A DNA stretch of 64,000 nucleotides from assembly GCA_021832345.1 (NCBI GenBank), contig JAKBKY010000002.1, positions 124,001 to 188,000 of the forward strand, in the 5' to 3' direction. The DNA is from a bacterium. Lineage in GTDB: Bacteria > Vulcanimicrobiota > Vulcanimicrobiia > Vulcanimicrobiales > Vulcanimicrobiaceae. The notes beneath the pieces are model-generated. The model worked only from the letters and a program-made list of their open reading frames with translations. It was not told the DNA's origin and ran no database searches. The position numbers were made by a program, and so were the translations under genes. Shown here piece by piece: positions 15,230 to 23,374 of the stretch. Each line of letters begins with the position of its first letter. Position 1 is the stretch's first letter.

Positions 15230-17020
15230 ATGACGCGCAGCGAAATCTTGCGCCGGTTGGCGCGCGAAGCTCGGCCCTATGCGGGTCGCTTGATCCTGGC
15301 CGTGCTCTTAGGCACCTTCGCCGGCGTCTTGAGTCTGGTGGCACCCTGGGCGTTTGGGCAGATCATCGGCCACGTGCTCGCGCCGCCCAAGGGCCGGCAG
15401 CCCGAGATCGGTGTGCTCTATGTTAGTCTGGCGTTAACCTTTTCGGCGCTGTTGTTGGCCAACGGCGCTACCTATGCGCAGACCTACCTCACCGCTTGGG
15501 CGGGCCAGCGTCTGATCGCCGGCCTGCGGGTGCGGCTCTTCGAGCGCGCCTTGCGGCTGCCGCTCGCGGAGTTCGATAAATGGCGGCCCGGAGAGCTGAT
15601 GGCGCGCTTCTCGGCCGATCTGCAACTGATGAGCGACGCGGTGACGGTTGCGCTGCCGCAGTTCATCGTCGCGTTCGTGACCTTCGTCTCGTCGCTGGTG
15701 GCGATGCTCTATCTGGATTGGCTGCTGACGCTGACCCTGCTGATCGTCACGCCCCTGGTATCGTTTGCCGTCTCTCGCTTTCAGCGGCTGATCTCGACCA
15801 GCACGCGCAGGTCGCAAGAACTCATCGCCGATCTCTCGTCTAACCTGTCGGAGATCCTCCAGGGGCAGCGCGTGGTGAAGGCCTTTGCGCGGGAGGAGTA
15901 TGAGACGGGGCGGTTCGCCGATCGCACCGACGACTACTTCGGCGCGTCGATGAAGCTCACGCAGTTCGTGCAGACGCAGCCGCTGGTGGTCAGCGCCATC
16001 ATGGTGAGCGCGGTGGTGATCATCATTTGGCTCTCCGTTCGCGAGGTGTTGGTCGGTCGCTTGACGACCGCCAGTGTCTTCAACTACTGGCTGCTCTTGG
16101 TCAACCTCGCCAATCCCCTCAATCGCCTGGCCACCTTCGTCGGAGAGATCAGCAAGGCGATCGTGGGCACCGGTCGCGTCTATCAGATTCTCGACTTGCC
16201 GGTCGAGCGTGACGAACCGACGGTCGCCCCGGTAACGGCGCCCCTCAAAGGGGAGCTCGCCTTTGAAGATGTCTGGTTTACGTATGCGGGTGACGTGCAA
16301 CCGGCGTTGCGCGGGATCGATCTCGTCGTGGCCGCGGGCGAGATCGTCGCTTTCGTCGGGCCCTCGGGCGCCGGCAAGACCACGATCGTCAATCTCGTTC
16401 CGCGCTTCTACACCCCGAGCCGGGGCAGCGTTAAGCTCGACGGTATCGACATCGAGCATCTGCCGTTGCATATGCTGCGAGATGCAATCGGCATCGTGCC
16501 GCAGGATCTGCAGCTCTTTCGCGGCACCGTCGCGGAGAATATCGCGTACGGTCGACTCGGTGCCCGGGACGACGAGGTTCGGGCGGTAGCTCGCGATGCC
16601 AACGCCGATACGTTCATCCAAGGTCTGCCCGATGGCTACGCTACGCAAGTCGGCGAGCGCGGGATCCGGCTCTCCGGCGGCGAGCGGCAGCGCATCGCGA
16701 TCGCCCGTGCCATGCTGCGCGATCCGCGCATCCTCATCTTGGACGAAGCGACCAGCGCGTTGGACGCGGAGTCGGAGAAGCTGATCGAAGGGGCTCTCGA
16801 CCGGCTTCTGCCGGGCCGGACCACCCTGATTGTCGCGCATCGGCTCTCGACGGTGCGGCGGGCTCATCGGATCGTTTTCTTGGACGGCGGAGCGATCATT
16901 GAAGTCGGGACGCACGAAGAGCTCCTGGCGCGCGGTGGACGCTACGCTCGCCTCTACGCCAACCAACTCCCGGCCGAGACTGGAAGGGCGCCTCAACTCC
17001 GGAGCGTTCTCGACCGATAG
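15230..17020 (+). CDS. ABC exporter with fused membrane and ATPase domains
   Basis: About 596 residues: six transmembrane helices (residues 20-300) and a nucleotide-binding domain with Walker A GPSGAGKTT, Q-loop PQDLQLF, signature LSGGERQRIAIARAM, Walker B ILILDEATSALD and His-switch VAHRLST. The type I exporter half-size layout fits MsbA-like lipid or drug exporters acting as homodimers in the inner membrane. The ATG at 15230 gives the usual N-terminus, but a TTG at 15158 would add 24 residues. It ends eight bases before flgB, so it may share its transcript with the flagellar genes, and its cargo is unknown. Confidence 0.85.
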   Translation: MTRSEILRRLAREARPYAGRLILAVLLGTFAGVLSLVAPWAFGQIIGHVLAPPKGRQPEIGVLYVSLALTFSALLLANGATYAQTYLTAWAGQRLIAGLRVRLFERALRLPLAEFDKWRPGELMARFSADLQLMSDAVTVALPQFIVAFVTFVSSLVAMLYLDWLLTLTLLIVTPLVSFAVSRFQRLISTSTRRSQELIADLSSNLSEILQGQRVVKAFAREEYETGRFADRTDDYFGASMKLTQFVQTQPLVVSAIMVSAVVIIIWLSVREVLVGRLTTASVFNYWLLLVNLANPLNRLATFVGEISKAIVGTGRVYQILDLPVERDEPTVAPVTAPLKGELAFEDVWFTYAGDVQPALRGIDLVVAAGEIVAFVGPSGAGKTTIVNLVPRFYTPSRGSVKLDGIDIEHLPLHMLRDAIGIVPQDLQLFRGTVAENIAYGRLGARDDEVRAVARDANADTFIQGLPDGYATQVGERGIRLSGGERQRIAIARAMLRDPRILILDEATSALDAESEKLIEGALDRLLPGRTTLIVAHRLSTVRRAHRIVFLDGGAIIEVGTHEELLARGGRYARLYANQLPAETGRAPQLRSVLDR

Positions 17021-17028
17021 CAGTAACG

Positions 17029-17460
17029 ATGGCAGGCGTAGATCCTCTCTCGTTCGGCACGACCGTGAACGTCCTCAAGGACGCCATGAAGGGTGTCGGC
17101 ATGGAGCAGACCCAGCTTGCCAATAATATCGCCAACGTCAATACGCCGAACTTCCAGCGCGGCACGGTGAAGTTTAAGGAGGCGCTCGCGGCGTCTCTCG
17201 GTACTCCCCCAACTCCCGGTGAACTCGGCTTGAAGGTCAACAATTCGCGACAGTTCGCGATCGGGGACCCCGCCCCAAAAGCCTTCGACCCGAAGGCGCA
17301 GACCGTTACCGGGACGCAGATGCGCGTGGACGGGAGCAACGTCGATATCGACCAAGAAGCCGCGCGTCTGGCACAAAACGCCGGGTATGGACAGACGATG
17401 GCGCAACTGCTGTACGCGCAATACATGCGCTTGCGCATCGCGATTACGGAGCAGCCTTAA
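17029..17460 (+). CDS. flgB: Flagellar proximal rod protein FlgB
   Basis: A 143-residue rod protein. It has the shared rod/hook N-terminal motif (ANNIANVNTPNFQR near residues 31-44) and a helical C-terminus (QLLYAQYMRLRIAI). FlgB forms part of the proximal rod in the periplasm and is exported through the flagellar type III apparatus without a cleaved signal. It is the first gene of the rod set, two bases before flgC. Confidence 0.92.
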   Translation: MAGVDPLSFGTTVNVLKDAMKGVGMEQTQLANNIANVNTPNFQRGTVKFKEALAASLGTPPTPGELGLKVNNSRQFAIGDPAPKAFDPKAQTVTGTQMRVDGSNVDIDQEAARLAQNAGYGQTMAQLLYAQYMRLRIAITEQP

Positions 17461-17462
17461 GA

Positions 17463-17915
17463 GTGGGATTTTACACGTCGATCCAAATCAGCGCTTCGGG
17501 CCTCTCGGCCGAACGCTTGGCGATGGATGTCATCGCCAACAACATTGCCAACGTCAATACGACGCGCACGCCGCAGGGTGGGCCGTTTCGGCGTCAGTTG
17601 GTCGTCTTTGCCTCCAAACCCAACGAAGCGGGCAAGGCCGGCGGAATGTTCGCCTCGCCGTTTGCCAAGCAGGGCGAAGGCAGCGGCGGCGTGGAGGTGC
17701 TGGGCATCGTCCAGGATCCCAGCCCCGACCGCTTGGTTTTCGATCCCAGCAACCCGGCAGCCGACGCCCGCGGCTACGTGCACTATCCCAACATCCAGGT
17801 GGTCAAGGAGATGGTGGACATGATGGCGGCGTCACGCGCCTACCAAGCCGACGTGGCGGCGATCCACGATGCGAGTACGATGAGTAGCAAGACGCTGCAG
17901 ATCCTTCAAGCGTAG
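17463..17915 (+). CDS. flgC: Flagellar proximal rod protein FlgC
   Basis: A 150-residue FlgC with a GTG start. The N-terminus shows IQISASGLSAERLAMDVIAN and NNIANVNTTRTPQGGPFRR, and the C-terminus shows the family RGYVHYPNIQVVKEMVDMM and SRAYQAD. Both ends form the coiled coil that packs the rod. It comes between flgB and fliE, the usual order. Confidence 0.93.
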   Translation: MGFYTSIQISASGLSAERLAMDVIANNIANVNTTRTPQGGPFRRQLVVFASKPNEAGKAGGMFASPFAKQGEGSGGVEVLGIVQDPSPDRLVFDPSNPAADARGYVHYPNIQVVKEMVDMMAASRAYQADVAAIHDASTMSSKTLQILQA

Positions 17916-17927
17916 CGAGGAGCGACG

Positions 17928-18278
17928 ATGACTATCTCCGGTTCTTCCTACGGTGATGCGATGAGTCGGGTTGTGCCCGGGACGTTCGTGCCGGACATCG
18001 CTCCCGGCGCGCCCAAAGCCGTTCCGCTGCCCAGTCAAGAGGTCGCGGGAGTCGGCGCAACGTCGTTCCGCGATACCGTCAAATCCATGCTGGCCGGCGT
18101 CAACGATAAGATGGCGACCTCGGATACCCTGACGCAACAGCTTGCCTCCGGGCAGACGCACGATACGGCGAAGGTCGTGACCTCGGTTGAGGAAGCCAAC
18201 CTTGCCTTTGAGTTCACCTTGGCGATTCGTAATAAGCTGCTCTCCGCCTACCAAGAGATCAGCCAGATGCAGGTCTAG
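17928..18278 (+). CDS. fliE: Flagellar hook-basal body protein FliE
   Basis: A 116-residue FliE that links the MS ring to the proximal rod. Its C-terminal half fits the family: FRDTVKSMLAGVN, VEEANLAFEFTLAIRNKLL and YQEISQMQV. The first 45 residues are variable and Pro-rich. It ends just before the structured leader of the next gene, so polarity between this gene and flgF may be set there. Confidence 0.9.
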   Translation: MTISGSSYGDAMSRVVPGTFVPDIAPGAPKAVPLPSQEVAGVGATSFRDTVKSMLAGVNDKMATSDTLTQQLASGQTHDTAKVVTSVEEANLAFEFTLAIRNKLLSAYQEISQMQV

Positions 18279-18445
18279 GAGTTTTCCGGTGGGGCGAACA
18301 TCGGGCTAAACTCCCGGTGTTCACCTGCCGACCACACCATATGGATGCGGCTGGATTACCTCCAGCACGAAGGTAAAGCCGCAGGCAGACCCGACTGATT
18401 GACGGTCCGCCAAAGAGACTCCAACTTCGTGCGGAGGTTTTTGCT
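18279..18445 (+). promoter_or_regulatory. Structured mRNA leader of flgF, candidate riboswitch
   Basis: This 167-base gap holds ordered pairing. Hairpin 1 is 18296-18322 (GAACATCGGG, loop CTAAACT, CCCGGTGTTC). Hairpin 2 joins TGCGGCT (18346-18352) to AGCCGCA (18377-18383) and TTACCT (18356-18361) to AGGTAA (18371-18376) around the loop CCAGCACGA. Hairpin 3 is 18384-18411. The loop GCACGA (18365-18370), together with CC at 18362-18363, can pair with TCGTGCGG at 18427-18434, whose last two bases begin the Shine-Dalgarno GGAGG (18433-18437). A rival fold pairs ACCTCC..GCACGAAG with CTTCGTGCGGAGGT, also hiding the ribosome site. This looks like an expression switch. Class and ligand are unknown. 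Confidence 0.55.
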
Positions 18446-19255
18446 TTGATACGTGGCCTTTATACGGCAGCCAGCGGAGCGCTCGTCGCGCAGACGATGG
18501 CGAACACGATCGCGAACAATCTCGCGAACGTCGACACCGCCGGCTTCAAGCGGACGTTGTTGCAGATCCAATCTGCACCGTCGCTCGACCTCTACCGTTT
18601 TCAGACCGATCCCGGCCACACGCCGGGCCGGGCTCGCGCCGGCGTTGCGGTCTCCCAGCCGGTCGGGGCGCTTGGCACCGGGGCGTGGGTCTACGACACG
18701 CCGACGGTCTTCACGCAAGGCGCGCTCCAGCAGACGGGAAACCCGCTGGACGTGGCGCTCTCGGGCAGCAATGCGTTCTTCTCCGTTCAGACGCCGCAGG
18801 GCGTCCGATATACGCGCGACGGTGAGTTTGTGCGCAATCAGAACGGCTACCTCTCAACGCAGAACGGCGATTTGGTTCTTGGACAGAATGGACCGATTGC
18901 GTTGCCGATCGGTGGTTTCCAGATCGCCCAAGACGGAACCATCACGCAACGAGGTCAGGTTCTCACCCAAACGAAGCAGATTGTCGACCAACTGCAGATC
19001 ACGCAGTTCGGCAACCTCGTCGCCTTGCGTCCGCAGGGCGGCAACCTCTTCGTGAATACCGGTGCCGCGCGCCCGGCTCCCGCTACGGCCGCCGGTGTGC
19101 AGCAGGGCTTCCTTGAGAAGAGCAACGCCGGCGTGGTCAAGTCGATGGTCGATATGATCACCGCCGAGCGTTGGTTTCAGGCCAACATCAAGTCCATCAG
19201 TGCCGAAGACGCGGCGACCAAACAAGCCCTAACCGATGTCGCCATCGCCAACTAA
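18446..19255 (+). CDS. flgF: Flagellar rod protein FlgF-like
   Basis: A 269-residue rod/hook-basal protein beginning with the unusual start TTG. GGAGG lies eight bases upstream at 18433-18437. The N-terminus is IRGLYTAASGALVAQ with ANNLANVDTAGFKR, and the C-terminus has GFLEKSNAGVVKSMVDMIT. It precedes a second, near-identical-type gene (flgG), and the pair order fits FlgF then FlgG. FlgF/FlgG assignment by sight is not absolute. Confidence 0.85.
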   Translation: MIRGLYTAASGALVAQTMANTIANNLANVDTAGFKRTLLQIQSAPSLDLYRFQTDPGHTPGRARAGVAVSQPVGALGTGAWVYDTPTVFTQGALQQTGNPLDVALSGSNAFFSVQTPQGVRYTRDGEFVRNQNGYLSTQNGDLVLGQNGPIALPIGGFQIAQDGTITQRGQVLTQTKQIVDQLQITQFGNLVALRPQGGNLFVNTGAARPAPATAAGVQQGFLEKSNAGVVKSMVDMITAERWFQANIKSISAEDAATKQALTDVAIAN

Positions 19256-19273
19256 AGGAGCAAAGACGACGCC

Positions 19274-20065
19274 ATGATGCGAGCCCTCTACAGCGCTGCC
19301 AGCGGCATGATTGCCCAGCAGTACAACATGGATACCATCTCCAACAACTTGGCGAACGTCGATACGACGGGCTTTCGTCGCAACGTTGCGCGCTTTCAGG
19401 ATCTGGTCTACCAGCAACTGCAGGCACCGGGTGCCCCGGTCGGCGCAAGCGTCGTTCCGGTCGGTCAGGACGTGGGCTTGGGCGTTCGGGTCTCCGACTC
19501 AGAGAAGATCTTCACGCAAGGCTCGCTGATCCAGACGAACAACCCGCTGGATGTCGCGATCCAGGGTAATGGCTTCTTCCAAGTCACGAAACCCGACGGC
19601 ACGACCGCCTACACCCGCGATGGGTCGTTCAAGGTCGATGCCAACGGCGCGATCGTGACGGCCGCCGGTTACTTCGTCCAGCCGCAGATTACGATTCCTC
19701 AGAATGCGACGCAGGTGCAGGTCGGCCCCGATGGGACCGTCACGGCCTTGATTCCGGGATCGACCCAGCCACAGCTTCTGGGCCAGCTTCAGCTCGCCAA
19801 CTTCGTTAATCCGGCGGGACTCTCGCCCGTCGATGGGGGTAATCTCTACACCGAGACCGCCGCCAGTGGTGCGCCCGTCGTTTCGCAGCCGGGCTTGAAC
19901 GGGGCGGGCTCGCTGCAAGGCGGCTTCCTTGAGAACTCCAACGTCCAGGTCGTTCAAGAGATCGTCAACATGATCGTGGCGCAACGTGCCTTCGAGGCGA
20001 ACTCCAAGACCATCAGCGCTGCCGATCAGATGATCCAGACGGCCGTGAATATGTATACGCCCTAA
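19274..20065 (+). CDS. flgG: Flagellar distal rod protein FlgG
   Basis: A 263-residue distal rod protein. It starts with MMRALYSAASGMIAQQYNMD and ISNNLANVDTTGFRR, carries the family TQGSLIQTNNPLDVAIQG and YTRDGSF mid-protein motifs, and ends with GGFLENSNVQVVQEIVNMI. The length of about 260 fits FlgG. It ends in TAATG shared with flgA. Confidence 0.93.
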   Translation: MMRALYSAASGMIAQQYNMDTISNNLANVDTTGFRRNVARFQDLVYQQLQAPGAPVGASVVPVGQDVGLGVRVSDSEKIFTQGSLIQTNNPLDVAIQGNGFFQVTKPDGTTAYTRDGSFKVDANGAIVTAAGYFVQPQITIPQNATQVQVGPDGTVTALIPGSTQPQLLGQLQLANFVNPAGLSPVDGGNLYTETAASGAPVVSQPGLNGAGSLQGGFLENSNVQVVQEIVNMIVAQRAFEANSKTISAADQMIQTAVNMYTP

Positions 20066-20799
20066 TGTCGTCCGGCATGCGCGCGCTCGTCGCCTTCGTC
20101 GTCCTGCTCCTCGGGACTTGTGCGGTCGTTCCTTCCGCACGAGCCGGGCAGCAGGGCTGGCAGGTCGTGAGCGGCGCTCGATTGACGACGCTGGCACGCG
20201 CCGTCATCGCACGTCTGCCGCGACGCCGCGACCAGGCATATCTGCCGGTCGCAAGCGTTGCAGATCAGCGTGTGCCGGCCGGGCGTATCGGCGTCGACGT
20301 CGCGTCGGCGCTCGTCAGTCCGTCCTACGTCAACGTTCCGATTCGTTTGACGCTGGACGGACGGCTGTTGCGAACGATCTTCGTCGGCTATCGGGTGCAG
20401 CGCTACGTTCGCATGGCCGTTGCCGCGCACGATCTGGCACCTGGAACGGTGTTGGCGGCAGCCGATCTCACGATGCACCTCGTTCCGTTTGTAGGGCAGC
20501 AACCCAACGGCACCCGCGTTCTGATCGGTCGCAAGATCTTCGAACCGGTGACCAAAGGCCAGCCGATCGCCATCTGGCAGACGCACGTCAATCAGATCGT
20601 GCAGGCCGGGACGACGGTGGTCTTACTCGTTCGCGGTTACGGCGTTGCCCTGGTCGCCGACGTCGTCGCCCGAACGAGCGGGGGACTGGGCGACGAGGTC
20701 TCGCTCTATAACCCCTCGACCAACAAAATGCTCTCGGGCGTCGTGACCGGCCCCGGGCGCGCCGAACTCGATCTTCGTGGAGGCTCCTCAACATGGTGA
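20065..20799 (+). CDS. flgA: Flagellar P-ring assembly chaperone FlgA
   Basis: A 244-residue periplasmic protein. The signal peptide covers about residues 1-27 (VAFVVLLLGTCAVVPSARA). The C-terminal half is an SAF domain (AHDLAPGTVLAAADLTMH near residue 125; KGQPIAIWQT near 172). FlgA guides FlgI during P-ring formation. Its start touches the flgG stop and its end overlaps flgH by seven bases, so flgA-flgH-flgI is a coupled ring module. Confidence 0.85.
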   Translation: MSSGMRALVAFVVLLLGTCAVVPSARAGQQGWQVVSGARLTTLARAVIARLPRRRDQAYLPVASVADQRVPAGRIGVDVASALVSPSYVNVPIRLTLDGRLLRTIFVGYRVQRYVRMAVAAHDLAPGTVLAAADLTMHLVPFVGQQPNGTRVLIGRKIFEPVTKGQPIAIWQTHVNQIVQAGTTVVLLVRGYGVALVADVVARTSGGLGDEVSLYNPSTNKMLSGVVTGPGRAELDLRGGSSTW

Positions 20800-21401
20800 A
20801 GCGATTTCATCGGCTCGGTCTGATCCTGGCGATCTGCGCGCTCTGTGCCCCGCTTGCCGTTTCAGCCGATACGCTCTATCAAGCGGCGCCGCCCCCGGTT
20901 GGCCCGGGCCACCCGCTGCAGCTCGGCCCCGACCATCGTGCGAGCCAGGTCGGCGATCTCGTCTACGTCGTCTTTAACTTCGCGGTCAATAGCGCCAGCT
21001 CGAATGTGGTTCAGAACGCCAAAGGGTACAAGGTGAACCTCGCTGCCGGCGTCGGCAATGCGGCACTCAGTTTTCTGCGTTTCCCCACGGGGATCGGCGG
21101 CACGACCGGCACTCAGTCGAGTCGTACGCGCAACGGGAGCAATGCGTTCACCTCCTCGATGATGGCGACGGTCACCAATGTTCTGCCGAGCGGCGTCCTG
21201 CAAATCTCGGGCTCGCAGAATCTGATCATCAACGGCCAGACGCAGGTACTCAACGTGGTTGGTTACATCCGCCCGGAGGATATCGACAGCACCGACAGCG
21301 TCCCCTCATCGCGCATCGCCGACGTCCGGGCGAACTTCGGCGGCGACTTTCAGAATCCGCATCGCGGGATATTGCAGCGCGTCGTAGACTTTTTGTTCTA
21401 G
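20793..21401 (+). CDS. flgH: Flagellar L-ring protein FlgH
   Basis: A 202-residue L-ring protein. It contains the FlgH landmarks VGDLVYVVF near residue 52, ASSNVVQN, TNVLPSGVLQISGSQNLIING near residue 130 and VGYIRPEDIDSTDSV near 152. The N-terminal signal (LILAICALCAPLAVSA) has Cys at 16 and 19 but no clean lipobox, where the usual FlgH is a lipoprotein. An L ring implies an outer membrane. It sits 13 bases before flgI. Confidence 0.9.
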   Translation: MVKRFHRLGLILAICALCAPLAVSADTLYQAAPPPVGPGHPLQLGPDHRASQVGDLVYVVFNFAVNSASSNVVQNAKGYKVNLAAGVGNAALSFLRFPTGIGGTTGTQSSRTRNGSNAFTSSMMATVTNVLPSGVLQISGSQNLIINGQTQVLNVVGYIRPEDIDSTDSVPSSRIADVRANFGGDFQNPHRGILQRVVDFLF

Positions 21402-21414
21402 GTAAGGCAAGATT

Positions 21415-22551
21415 ATGCAGATGAAACCGGTGCGGTGGTTCGGATCCGTGATGACGGTAGCGTTAGCTGCTTCGATGTATAGTACCTATCCCGCTGCGGC
21501 CGCTTCATCCCAGCGCGTCGAGATCAAGAATATTGCAAAAGTGCAGGGTGTGACCGGCAATCAGCTCGTGGGCTATGGGGTGGTTGTCGGACTCGCCGGC
21601 ACCGGCGATACGACGCAGTCGATCTTCACCAGCCAAACGGTGGCCAACATCCTCGAATCCTTTGGTTTGAACATCGCCTCGCAGAACGTTCGAACGCGCG
21701 ACGTGGCCGCGGTGATCGTGACGGCGATCCTTCCCCCGTTTGCTCACTCCGGCGACAATATCGACGTTGACGTCTCCGCGATGGGCGATGCCAGCTCGCT
21801 GCAGGGCGGCACGCTGGTGCTAACCCAACTGCGAGCGGCCAACAACCTCGTGTATGCCACGGCCCAAGGCCCGATCTCGGTCGGCGGCTTTACTGCAGGC
21901 ATCCCCGGGAACTCGATCACGCAGAACTATACCTCGGTCGGCCGCATCCCCAACGGCGGGGTCGTCGCTCGCACGATGGTGACCCCGTTACTCAGTCGCC
22001 CAAACGGTTTCAACTACGTCTTGACGACGCCGGATTTTCGGACGGCCGCCAATCTCGCCGGGACGCTCAACGCCTACTTCGGCTACGGAACGGCGCATGC
22101 AAGCAACGCCGAGACGGTCCACGTGACGCTGCCGCCCTCCTATCGCGGCAATACGGTGCAGTTCCTCGCCGATGCGTCGAACTTGAAGCTGACGCAAGAT
22201 CGCTTGGCCAAAGTCGTGATGAACGAACGGACGGGGACCATCGTCTTCGGCGGCGACATCAAGCTTGCGCCCTGTGCGATCGCCCACGGGAACCTGACCA
22301 TCACGATCACGACGACCAACAAAGTCGTCCAGCCGCCGCCCTTTACCCTCGCCTCACCCGGCCTGCAGACCAATACGCGAGTCACCGCCGTGCAGGGGAA
22401 GAAGCATCTGACGTTCATCGCCGGGGCGGCGACGCTCTCTTCGGTCGTGCGTGCGCTCAACGCCATCGGTGCGACGCCTCGGGACCTCATCGCCATCGTG
22501 CAAGCACTGCGCCAAGCAGGCGCCCTTCAAGCCGAAATCGAGATTCAATGA
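21415..22551 (+). CDS. flgI: Flagellar P-ring protein FlgI
   Basis: A 378-residue protein. A signal peptide of about 29 residues (VMTVALAASMYSTYPAAAA) is followed by the FlgI core: VQGVTGNQLVGYGVVVGLAG, FTSQTVANILESFG, NVAAVIVTA-like stretches, DVSAMGDASSLQGGTLVLT and TGTIVFGGDIKLAPCAIAHG. It forms the ring around the rod in the periplasm or peptidoglycan layer. The end overlaps the flgJ start by four bases. Confidence 0.95.
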   Translation: MQMKPVRWFGSVMTVALAASMYSTYPAAAASSQRVEIKNIAKVQGVTGNQLVGYGVVVGLAGTGDTTQSIFTSQTVANILESFGLNIASQNVRTRDVAAVIVTAILPPFAHSGDNIDVDVSAMGDASSLQGGTLVLTQLRAANNLVYATAQGPISVGGFTAGIPGNSITQNYTSVGRIPNGGVVARTMVTPLLSRPNGFNYVLTTPDFRTAANLAGTLNAYFGYGTAHASNAETVHVTLPPSYRGNTVQFLADASNLKLTQDRLAKVVMNERTGTIVFGGDIKLAPCAIAHGNLTITITTTNKVVQPPPFTLASPGLQTNTRVTAVQGKKHLTFIAGAATLSSVVRALNAIGATPRDLIAIVQALRQAGALQAEIEIQ

Positions 22552-22898
22552 TGTCGCTCGCGCCGATCGCTGCGCCGGTTCCACAGGCTGCGCCGCTCAC
22601 CGCCGTGCAGAAGGAGGCCTTGGCGCATCTGCACAAGGTCGCGACGCAGTTCGAGGGGATCTTCGTGGATATGCTGCTCAAGTCCATGCGCAATACCGTT
22701 CCGAAAAACTCGATCTTCGGCAAGCAGAGCCTCTCGGAGAACGTCTTTGGTTCGATGCTCGACCAGCAGCGCGCGCAGGCGATCGCCGCCAGCGGTTCGT
22801 TTGGTTTGGCCAAGGTACTCGAGCAGCAGATGCGTTCGGCGGTGCTCGGCGATGCTGCAGCCGAGGCCAAGACGCACGTGCGGAGCGTCGGGCCGTGA
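22548..22898 (+). CDS. flgJ: Rod-binding protein, FlgJ N-terminal type
   Basis: A 116-residue protein matching only the rod-binding part of FlgJ: ATQFEGIFVDMLLKSMRNTV near residue 31, then NVFGSMLDQQRAQAIA and GSFGLAKVLEQQM. The muramidase domain of enteric FlgJ is missing, as in many other phyla. It may act as a rod cap, with wall cutting left to another enzyme not in this window. It overlaps flgI and flgN by four bases each. Confidence 0.88.
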   Translation: MMSLAPIAAPVPQAAPLTAVQKEALAHLHKVATQFEGIFVDMLLKSMRNTVPKNSIFGKQSLSENVFGSMLDQQRAQAIAASGSFGLAKVLEQQMRSAVLGDAAAEAKTHVRSVGP

Positions 22899-23374
22899 GC
22901 GATTCTTGGGATCTCTTCATGGACGCACTCGTCCAAGAGTCAGGGGCGCTGTCGGCAATGAATGCAGCGGCACTGGAGTTAACCGGGGCTCTGGTTGCTC
23001 GTGATCCGGAGGCCATCGCGCAAGCGGAGCGCGCTCTGGATGCGAGCCGGCAGCTCTACTCGAAGGCAGCGGGAGTGCGGCGTTCGATGCAGGTGCGCGG
23101 ATTCGGCGCGGCAACGCTACGCCAAGTGTGCGCGCACGCGCCGCGTCACCTCGCTGCGACCTTCAATGCTCGCCTCTCGGAACTGGTGACCCTCTCGATC
23201 TCGCTTGGAATCACGATCGCCAACAACAAGTCGTTGATTCTCGCCGGAATGGAGCGCCTCTTGCAGGTTACGACGGCTTTGCAGCGGGCCTCGAATGAAG
23301 AACCCGGGACCTACCGTCGCCGCGGTTTCGTGCCGCCGCCCTCCAACAGCGTCTTAGTGAGTAGCCGAGCATGA
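22895..23374 (+). CDS. flgN: Flagellar export chaperone FlgN-like
   Basis: A 159-residue, almost wholly helical protein. The GTG start at 22895 overlaps the flgJ stop. It lies directly before flgK and flgL, the clients of FlgN. The N-terminal part fits the FlgN pattern (ALVQESGALSAMNAAALELTG), and the NNKSLILAGMERLL segment near residues 110-123 is a FlgN hallmark. The identification rests on context plus that segment. Confidence 0.8.
   Translation: MSDSWDLFMDALVQESGALSAMNAAALELTGALVARDPEAIAQAERALDASRQLYSKAAGVRRSMQVRGFGAATLRQVCAHAPRHLAATFNARLSELVTLSISLGITIANNKSLILAGMERLLQVTTALQRASNEEPGTYRRRGFVPPPSNSVLVSSRA

Noticed and set aside
18279-18445. Flagellar leader as a known c-di-GMP-I riboswitch
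   Set aside because: I compared it with the family's conserved core; only short stretches such as AAAGCC agree, and the pairing layout differs.
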